A DNA stretch of 64,000 nt. Source: Pseudomonas sp. FP453. Its GTDB lineage: Bacteria > Pseudomonadota > Gammaproteobacteria > Pseudomonadales > Pseudomonadaceae. This document shows, piece by piece, positions 58,917 through 64,000 of the stretch (the first letter of the stretch is position 1; each line of letters begins with the position of its first letter). Below the pieces are notes generated by a model that searched no databases, was not told the DNA's origin, and worked only from the letters and a program-made list of their open reading frames with translations. Made by a program: the position numbers and the translations under genes. The stretch is taken from NCBI RefSeq assembly GCF_030687495.1, contig NZ_CP117435.1, forward strand, positions 434,001 through 498,000, given 5' to 3'.

Positions 58917-59360
58917 TTACTTGGTCGTGCCCGTCTGCTCAAACAACTGCGCCGCCGAGCCGGCCTCGTTTGCGCCATTGCTGCGCAACCCGGCCATGAT
59001 GTCGCGGTCGAGGTTGTTCACCCAACGGTTGTAGTTGCGGTGGATCTTGCCGTCCTTGTAACCCAGGTCGCGGCTGTCACGGTAGGTGATGGCGTAGCTG
59101 TTGCGGGTGTAGCGGATGTCGATGGCGGCGTAATACTGGTTGCGGATGGTGATCTCGGCCTGCACCAGTTGCGGGCTCAGGCGCTGCACGGTCCACTCGC
59201 GTTTTTGCAGGGCGGTGACGATCACCGTCTTCATTTTTTCTTCGCTGATCTGGATGTCGGCCGGCAGTTCGTGCTGGGTGTTGAGCACAGGTTTGTTGGT
59301 GCAACCGGCGGTGGTCAGCAGGGCCAGGGTGATCAGGGTGGCGCGTAGCAAGGAAGACAT
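58917..59360 (-). CDS. Small putative lipoprotein
   Basis: 147 aa. The signal peptide ends in the lipobox LTTAGC with Cys20, so it is likely a lipoprotein. The rest is soluble, with charged and aromatic residues (IRNQYYAAIDIRYTRNSYAITYRDS). I do not recognise a defined function. It follows the ketosynthase gene by 26 nt on the same strand and may be the last gene of the polyene-type cluster. Confidence 0.7.
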   Translation of the reverse strand: MSSLLRATLITLALLTTAGCTNKPVLNTQHELPADIQISEEKMKTVIVTALQKREWTVQRLSPQLVQAEITIRNQYYAAIDIRYTRNSYAITYRDSRDLGYKDGKIHRNYNRWVNNLDRDIMAGLRSNGANEAGSAAQLFEQTGTTK

Positions 59361-59386
59361 TCCGTATTCTCCAATCGATTAAAAAG

Positions 59387-60613
59387 TCAGGACCAGCGGC
59401 GGAAGATCAGCGACGTGTTGACGCCGCCAAAGGCAAAGTTGTTGTTCATCACGTAGTCGTGGTGCATCTCGCGGAACTCACCCTGCAGGTAATCCAGCTC
59501 GCCGCATTGCGGGTCGACGGCGTCCAGGTTGAAGGTGTGCACATAGTGGTTGCTGTTCATCATCTCGATGCTGAACCACGACTCCAGCGCGCCGCACGCA
59601 CCCAAGGTGTGGCCGAGGAAACTCTTCTGCGAACTGATGGGCATGCGGCTGCCGAACAGGGCCTGGGTGGCCAGGGTCTCGGCGACGTCGCCTTGATCGG
59701 TGGCGGTGCCATGGCCGTTGACGTAGCCGATGGCGGACGGCTCCAGGCCGGCGTCTTCCAGCGCCAGCTCCATCGCACGGCGCATGGTTTTCTGTTCCGG
59801 GCGCGTGGTGTGCTGGCCGTCGGCGTTGCTGCCGAAGCCGACCAGCTCTGCGTGGATATGCGCCCCGCGCGCCAGTGCATGCTCCAGCTCTTCGAGCACC
59901 AGCATGCCGCCGCCTTCGCCGATCACCAGGCCATCGCGGCCGCTGTCGTAGGGCCGTGGGCTGGTCTGCGGCGCGTCGTTTTTCAGGCTGGTGGCGTAGA
60001 GCGCATCGAACACCATGGCCTCGGTGGGGCACAGCTCTTCGGCGCCGCCGGCGAGCATCAGCGGCAGGCGGCCGAACTTGATCGCCTCATAGGCATAGCC
60101 GATGCCCTGGCTGCCGCTGGTGCAGGCGCTGGAGGTGGGGATCAGCCGCCCGGTCAGGCCAAAAAAGATGCTGATATTCGCTGCCGTGGTGTGCGGCATC
60201 ATGCGCACATAGGAGTTGGCGTTCAGCCCCTCGGCCACCGAGTTCAGCAGCATATTGCCGAACGCCTTGATCTCGTCGGTGCTGCCGGTGGACGAGCCAC
60301 AGGCCACGCCCATGCGCCCGTCCTTGATCGACTCGTCACCGAGCAAGCCGGCGTCCTGCAACGCCTGCTCCGCCGCCCACACCGCCAGGCGCGAGACGCG
60401 GCCCATGCTGCGCAGTTGCTTGCGGGTCCAGTGGGCTGGCACGACAAAATCGTCAATCGGCCCGGCCAGGCGCGTATTCAATTCGGTGAAGCGGTCCCAC
60501 TCGTCCATGCGCCGGATACCGCTGCGGTTGGCGCGGAAGTTGGCCGAGATGGTGGCCCAATCGCTGCCCAGGGAGGTCATGCCGGCCATGCCGGTGACGA
60601 CGACACGCTTCAT
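59387..60613 (-). CDS. Beta-ketoacyl-ACP synthase (aryl-polyene type, FabF-like)
   Basis: 408-aa condensing enzyme extending an ACP-bound chain by two carbons. Cys164 is in SSACTSGSQG, and the two histidines are in NGHGTATDQGD and KSFLGHTLGACG. ATG at 60613 follows GGAGG and overlaps the preceding reductase stop by ATGA. The neighbours (reductase, hotdog dehydratase, second ketosynthase, DUF3261 lipoprotein, methyltransferase) match the arylpolyene gene order rather than housekeeping FabF. Confidence 0.88.
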   Translation of the reverse strand: MKRVVVTGMAGMTSLGSDWATISANFRANRSGIRRMDEWDRFTELNTRLAGPIDDFVVPAHWTRKQLRSMGRVSRLAVWAAEQALQDAGLLGDESIKDGRMGVACGSSTGSTDEIKAFGNMLLNSVAEGLNANSYVRMMPHTTAANISIFFGLTGRLIPTSSACTSGSQGIGYAYEAIKFGRLPLMLAGGAEELCPTEAMVFDALYATSLKNDAPQTSPRPYDSGRDGLVIGEGGGMLVLEELEHALARGAHIHAELVGFGSNADGQHTTRPEQKTMRRAMELALEDAGLEPSAIGYVNGHGTATDQGDVAETLATQALFGSRMPISSQKSFLGHTLGACGALESWFSIEMMNSNHYVHTFNLDAVDPQCGELDYLQGEFREMHHDYVMNNNFAFGGVNTSLIFRRWS

Positions 60614-61343
60614 CAGCACAGGCCTCCATTCACGGCCAGGACCTGGCGGGTGATGTAGCCGGCTTCGGCCGACATCAGGAAATTCACCGCGCCGGCCACC
60701 TCTTCCGGGGTGCCCATGCGTTGCGCCGGGATCATCTTCATCAGCTCTTCCACCGGTACGTTTTCATCCAGCATCGCCGTGTCGATCAGGCCCGGCGCGA
60801 CGCAGTTGACGGTGATCTTGCGCTTGCCCAGTTCAATCGCCAAGGCTTTGGCCGCGCCGATCAAACCCGGCTTTGGACGCACTGTAGTTGACCTGGCCAC
60901 GGTTGCCGATCAACCCCGACACCGACGTAATGCACACGATACGCCCGGCGGCGCGCCGCCGAATCATCGGCATCATCACCGGGTGCAGCACGTTGTAGAA
61001 ACCGTCGAGGTTGGTGCGCATCACCACGTCCCAATCGTCTTCCGACAACGCCGGGAACGCGCCGTCGCGGGTCAGGCCGGCGTTGAGCACCACGCCGTAG
61101 TAGGCGCCGTGCTGCTCCACATCGGCTTCAAGGATTGCCTTGCATGCAGCCCGGTCCGCCACATCGAATTGCAACACCCGCGCCTTGCGGCCCAGGGGCC
61201 TCGATCTCGACCTGCACCGCGTCGGCTTCGGCACGCCCGCTGCGGCAGTGCAGCACGAGGTCGTGCCCGGCCTGGGCCAGGCGCAGGGCGATGGCGCGGC
61301 CGATGCCACGGCTGGAGCCGGTGACCAGTACGGATTCAGTCAT
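60613..61343 (-). pseudogene. 3-Oxoacyl-ACP reductase (FabG-like), two apparent +1 frameshifts
   Basis: Short-chain dehydrogenase that would reduce ketoacyl-ACP in polyene assembly. The first piece gives VLVTGSSRGIGRAIALRLA (NAD(P) site). Removing one G from GGGG at 61195-61198 joins it to EALGRKARVLQFDVADRA, with the catalytic Ser and Tyr/Lys in ITSVSGLIGNRGQVNYSASKAG. Removing one A from AAA at 60863-60865 then continues GLIGAAKALAIELGKR to the end. The restored protein is 242 aa, normal for FabG. Neighbouring genes in the cluster are intact, which makes sequencing error plausible. Confidence 0.82.
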
Positions 61344-61801
61344 GGCGTTACGTCCTTCGATTCATCTAAATAGGTGGCCGCCTGGGGCGGTCGGAATACG
61401 TTCAAGCGCGCACTGGCCTGGATGCCTTCGCCGGTGAGGTGGCATTCGAACACACCCATGCCGTTGTCGTCTTCCAGGGAGCGCAGGCCGTGGATGGTCA
61501 ACTCGGCGCCGGCCGGGAAGTGCTCCACGTTGCACTCGAATTTACGTGTGCCCAACAGGAAGCCCAGTTCCACGGCTTCGCCTTTGTGGCGCGCCCGGCA
61601 ACCGGCATAGGCGGCGACACTTTGCGCCATCAACTCAATGCCGACCCACGCAGGCAGGCTGCCGTCGGGGCGGTTGAACAGGCCGCCGGGGGTGACGGTG
61701 ACGCGGGTGCGAATCTGCTCTTCATCGTACGACAGCACCTGGTCGATCAGGATCATGTCGCCGGCATGGGGCAGCAGTTCGGCGAGTGGCCAAGGGGTCA
61801 T
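61340..61801 (-). CDS. Hotdog-fold 3-hydroxyacyl-ACP dehydratase (polyene type)
   Basis: 153-aa single hotdog protein that would dehydrate hydroxyacyl-ACP. It has LLPHAGDMILIDQVL near the N-terminus, as in FabZ/FabA-like ApeI/ApeP-type dehydratases, and WVGIELMAQSVAAYAG around the central helix. It overlaps the ketosynthase upstream and the reductase downstream by 4 nt each. No iterative housekeeping role is likely given the context. Confidence 0.82.
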   Translation of the reverse strand: MTPWPLAELLPHAGDMILIDQVLSYDEEQIRTRVTVTPGGLFNRPDGSLPAWVGIELMAQSVAAYAGCRARHKGEAVELGFLLGTRKFECNVEHFPAGAELTIHGLRSLEDDNGMGVFECHLTGEGIQASARLNVFRPPQAATYLDESKDVTP

Positions 61802-62964
61802 GGGGCCTCTCCGATAATCAGGCTGACGTTGTTGCCGCCGAAGGCAAACGAGTTGCTCATCAGGCAGCGTTTTTCCAGGGTGTCGCCCAGCCGTGCCCAG
61901 TGCAAGGCTGGCAGCGCCGGGTCGGGCACGCCGTCCCAGACGTGCGGCGGCAGTTGGCCGTGGCGCAGGCTCAGCCAGCAGAACGCCGCTTCCAGCGCGC
62001 CCGCCGCACCGAGGGTGTGACCGCTCATGGGCTTGGTCGATGAGCAGGCCACGCCGTGGGGGAACAGGTTGGCGACGGCCAGGCTTTCCATGGCGTCGTT
62101 GTGCTGGGTGGCGGTGCCGTGCAGGTTCAGGTAACCGATCTGCCCGGGCTGCAATTTCGCGCTAGCCAACGCCTTGCGCATCGACTGCAACGCGCCTTTG
62201 CCGCTGGGCTCGGGTGCGGAGATATGGTGCGCATCACAACTGGCGCCGCTGCCCAGCAGGGCGATGGGCGCCGGCTCCTTGCTCATCACAAACAGCACCG
62301 CCGCTTCGCCGATATTGATGCCGTTGCGGTTCACCGAGAACGGGTTGCAGCGCTCGTTCGACACCGCTTCCAGCGAGCTGAAACCGTTGAGCGTGAGCTT
62401 GCACAAACTGTCCACGCCACCGCAGATCACCGCATCGCACACGCCCAAATCCAGCAGACGCTGGGCGCTCATCAGTGCGCGGGCGCTGGAGGTGCAGGCG
62501 GTGGAAATCACATAGGCCGGGCCGCTCAGTTGCAGCCAGTCGGCGAGGAAATTCGCCGGAGCGCTGAGTTCCTGCTGCTGGTAGTCGTAGTCGCCGGGGA
62601 ACTGGTGTTCCCGCAGGAAATGGGCGATGCCACGGCTGGCCTCGTCGATCCCCGAAGTGCTGGTACCCAGTACAACGCCGACCCGCGACGCGCCGTAGGT
62701 GTGGATCGCCTGGCGAATCTCGCCCTCGATCTGCAACGCCGCTTCCAGCAGCAGCTGGTTGTTGCGGCTGCTCTGCTGGCCGAGTTCTGCGGGGATAGTC
62801 GCCAGCTCGCCATGTACCGCGCCAACCGGCAATACACGCTCCGGCACCCAGCCGCTTTCGGCGACCATACCCGAGCAGTCGCCGGCAAACAGGCTGCGGC
62901 TGACCTCGGCCTGGCCACGGCCGAGGGCGCAGATCACGCCGAGGGCGTTGAGGTAGGCCGTCAT
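61798..62964 (-). CDS. Second beta-ketoacyl-ACP synthase of the polyene cluster
   Basis: 388-aa FabF-fold protein with Cys157 in STACTSSARA and histidines in NLHGTATQHND and KPMSGHTLGAAG, so the triad appears complete. ATG at 62964 (MTAYLNALGV) was chosen because it overlaps the upstream gene end by 4 nt. It is clearly diverged from the other ketosynthase in the cluster, suggesting a separate step or heterodimer partner. Confidence 0.87.
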   Translation of the reverse strand: MTAYLNALGVICALGRGQAEVSRSLFAGDCSGMVAESGWVPERVLPVGAVHGELATIPAELGQQSSRNNQLLLEAALQIEGEIRQAIHTYGASRVGVVLGTSTSGIDEASRGIAHFLREHQFPGDYDYQQQELSAPANFLADWLQLSGPAYVISTACTSSARALMSAQRLLDLGVCDAVICGGVDSLCKLTLNGFSSLEAVSNERCNPFSVNRNGINIGEAAVLFVMSKEPAPIALLGSGASCDAHHISAPEPSGKGALQSMRKALASAKLQPGQIGYLNLHGTATQHNDAMESLAVANLFPHGVACSSTKPMSGHTLGAAGALEAAFCWLSLRHGQLPPHVWDGVPDPALPALHWARLGDTLEKRCLMSNSFAFGGNNVSLIIGEAP

Positions 62965-63443
62965 TGCCCGGCTCCCAGCGGCGTGATGCGGTAGCTGAGG
63001 GGCTGGCCGCTGATGTTCACGCTGAACACCTCGGAAGACTGATACACGATCTTCCAATGACCCGGCAGGGTGCGCGTCAGGTCCATCGCTTGCGCCGTCG
63101 GATACAGCGCGCGCAAGTCATTCGCCGAGGTCAGCGCAAACAACAGCGCGGCAAACAGCTCGCGCGCCTGAGGATTGGGCGGCAGCAAGCCGTCGGCCTG
63201 CCACTGCCCATCGATCAGTTTTTGCCGGGCCTGGGGAATGCCCAGCGGGTCCATCATCGACCAGCGCATGCCGCCGCCTTCGCGCTGGATCACCAGCAGC
63301 CAGTCCTGGCTTTGGCCATCAGCCAAGCGCTGCACGTGCAATTGCAGGGGCAGGGCCAGGCTCGGGGGTTTCTCCGGCAACGGCGGCTGGCTGGCGCAGG
63401 CGCTCAGCAACAACAGGCAGCCGATCAGCCACACACGCATCAT
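62961..63443 (-). CDS. DUF3261-type lipoprotein of the polyene cluster
   Basis: 160 aa with signal peptide VWLIGCLLLLSAC and a lipobox Cys near residue 16. The mature part is soluble beta-rich (WLLVIQREGGGMRWSMMDPLG). Such lipoproteins are regular members of arylpolyene clusters and are thought to act in transfer of the lipid to the outer membrane; this role is inferred. The start (ATGATG at 63443) overlaps the methyltransferase stop. Confidence 0.78.
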   Translation of the reverse strand: MMRVWLIGCLLLLSACASQPPLPEKPPSLALPLQLHVQRLADGQSQDWLLVIQREGGGMRWSMMDPLGIPQARQKLIDGQWQADGLLPPNPQARELFAALLFALTSANDLRALYPTAQAMDLTRTLPGHWKIVYQSSEVFSVNISGQPLSYRITPLGAGQ

Positions 63444-64000
63444 GTGGCCGCGCTCGCCAGCGGCTTGCGCGCCACGCAGTTGACCAGGGTTTCTTCGCGC
63501 TGCCCCACCGGCGGCGCCTGGCGCAGGCCCCAGCGCTCCAGCAGGCCGAAATCGCTGGAACGGCTCCACCACAGGTACGGGTACGAGACGTTCTGCGGGC
63601 CGAATTCAAAGCCCTGTTCGCGGATCATCTCCAGGTATTCCTCAGCGCTTTTCTGCACATGCATCGGGTGGCGGAACAGCCAGCGGATCACCCAGGTGTC
63701 GATATAGGCTTCGGTGGACTCGGCAAACAGCAGGTACCCGCCCGGCTTGAGCACGCGGTAGAACTCTTTCAGCGCGCGATGCTGTTCGACCAGGTGGTGA
63801 AAGGTCTGGTGGCAGAACAGGATATCGACGCTTTCATCCGGCACATCGAGCGTGGCGCAATCGCTGCCGATCAGCTCCACGGCCATGCCCTGGCGCGCCG
63901 CTTCAGCCTGGCTCAGTGTCAGGCTGTGGGGGTCGGCGTCGAGGCCGATCAGGCGTGCGGGGGCGAACACCTGCCGCAGGTATTGGAATGACTTGCCCTG
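63440..64000 (-). CDS. SAM-dependent methyltransferase, 5' end outside the window
   Basis: The reading frame runs without a stop to the window edge, so the N-terminus is missing. Visible are part of the Rossmann core (GKSFQYLRQVFAPARLIGLD), FCHQTFHHLVEQH, and YRVLKPGGYLLFAEST (post-motif II). It is of the class I (Methyltransf_11/25-like) type. In arylpolyene clusters a methyltransferase can decorate the aryl head group. The start is not in the window. Confidence 0.8.
   Translation of the reverse strand, partial: QGKSFQYLRQVFAPARLIGLDADPHSLTLSQAEAARQGMAVELIGSDCATLDVPDESVDILFCHQTFHHLVEQHRALKEFYRVLKPGGYLLFAESTEAYIDTWVIRWLFRHPMHVQKSAEEYLEMIREQGFEFGPQNVSYPYLWWSRSSDFGLLERWGLRQAPPVGQREETLVNCVARKPLASAAT

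Overview
The window is chromosomal DNA from a fluorescent Pseudomonas, most likely of the P. fluorescens group. Three things point there. The gene order is that of the Pseudomonas core chromosome (hemE, gltD, gltB, SPOR protein, aroB, aroK, pilQ-M, mrcA, maeB, rpmE, priA, argS, hslVU, pha cluster, ubiE-J-B, hisI-E, tatABC, rsmE). It encodes medium-chain PHA genes. Intergenic regions carry many inverted GTGGGAGC(T/G)GGCTTGCC repeats of the REP/REPIN type found in P. fluorescens relatives. No rRNA, tRNA, IS element, prophage or CRISPR array was seen.

Layout. 1-2.7 kb: polar amino acid ABC transporter. 2.7-6.6 kb: two tandem chemoreceptor genes, one frameshifted. 6.9-12.9 kb (minus strand): rsmE, tatCBA, hisE/hisI, ubiB/ubiJ/ubiE. 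13.0-14.8 kb (plus): PHA granule genes including phaI and phaF. 14.9-22.3 kb: a chaperone-usher fimbrial operon with a divergent FimZ-like response regulator, lying between phaF and phaD. 22.4-27.5 kb: phaC1-phaZ-phaC2-phaD. 27.7-35.3 kb (minus): DUF971 protein, hslU, hslV, SPOR protein, argS, priA. 35.6-37.4 kb: rpmE and a short malic enzyme. 37.6-47.2 kb: mrcA, divergent from a remodelled pilM-N-O/P-Q operon, then aroK, aroB and an AAA/SPOR protein. 47.5-54.7 kb: gltB, gltD, hemE. 54.9-56.4 kb: a hipBA toxin-antitoxin pair. 56.4-58.7 kb: MFS transporter and divergent LysR regulator. 58.9-64.0 kb: the end of an aryl-polyene-type fatty-acid-like gene cluster, cut by the window edge.

Most notable points. 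(1) The type IV pilus alignment operon is reduced in all of PilM, PilO/PilP and PilQ: PilM has lost about 130 internal residues, PilO and PilP are fused, and PilQ lacks the AMIN region. All frames are open, which looks like domain streamlining rather than decay. (2) A fimbrial island sits exactly at the convergent end of the two pha transcription units. (3) Three genes carry five apparent +1 insertions, each in a short homopolymer run, so either these genes are decaying or the assembly has indel errors. (4) REPINs occur inside operons, and one has grown into a 16-bp tandem array. (5) Recognisable promoters or operators include a sigma-32 promoter before hslVU, a sigma-54-like promoter with a palindrome before phaC1, and a HipB-style operator pair before hipBA.

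Function calls come from reading the protein sequences and from remembered family knowledge. No database search was run.
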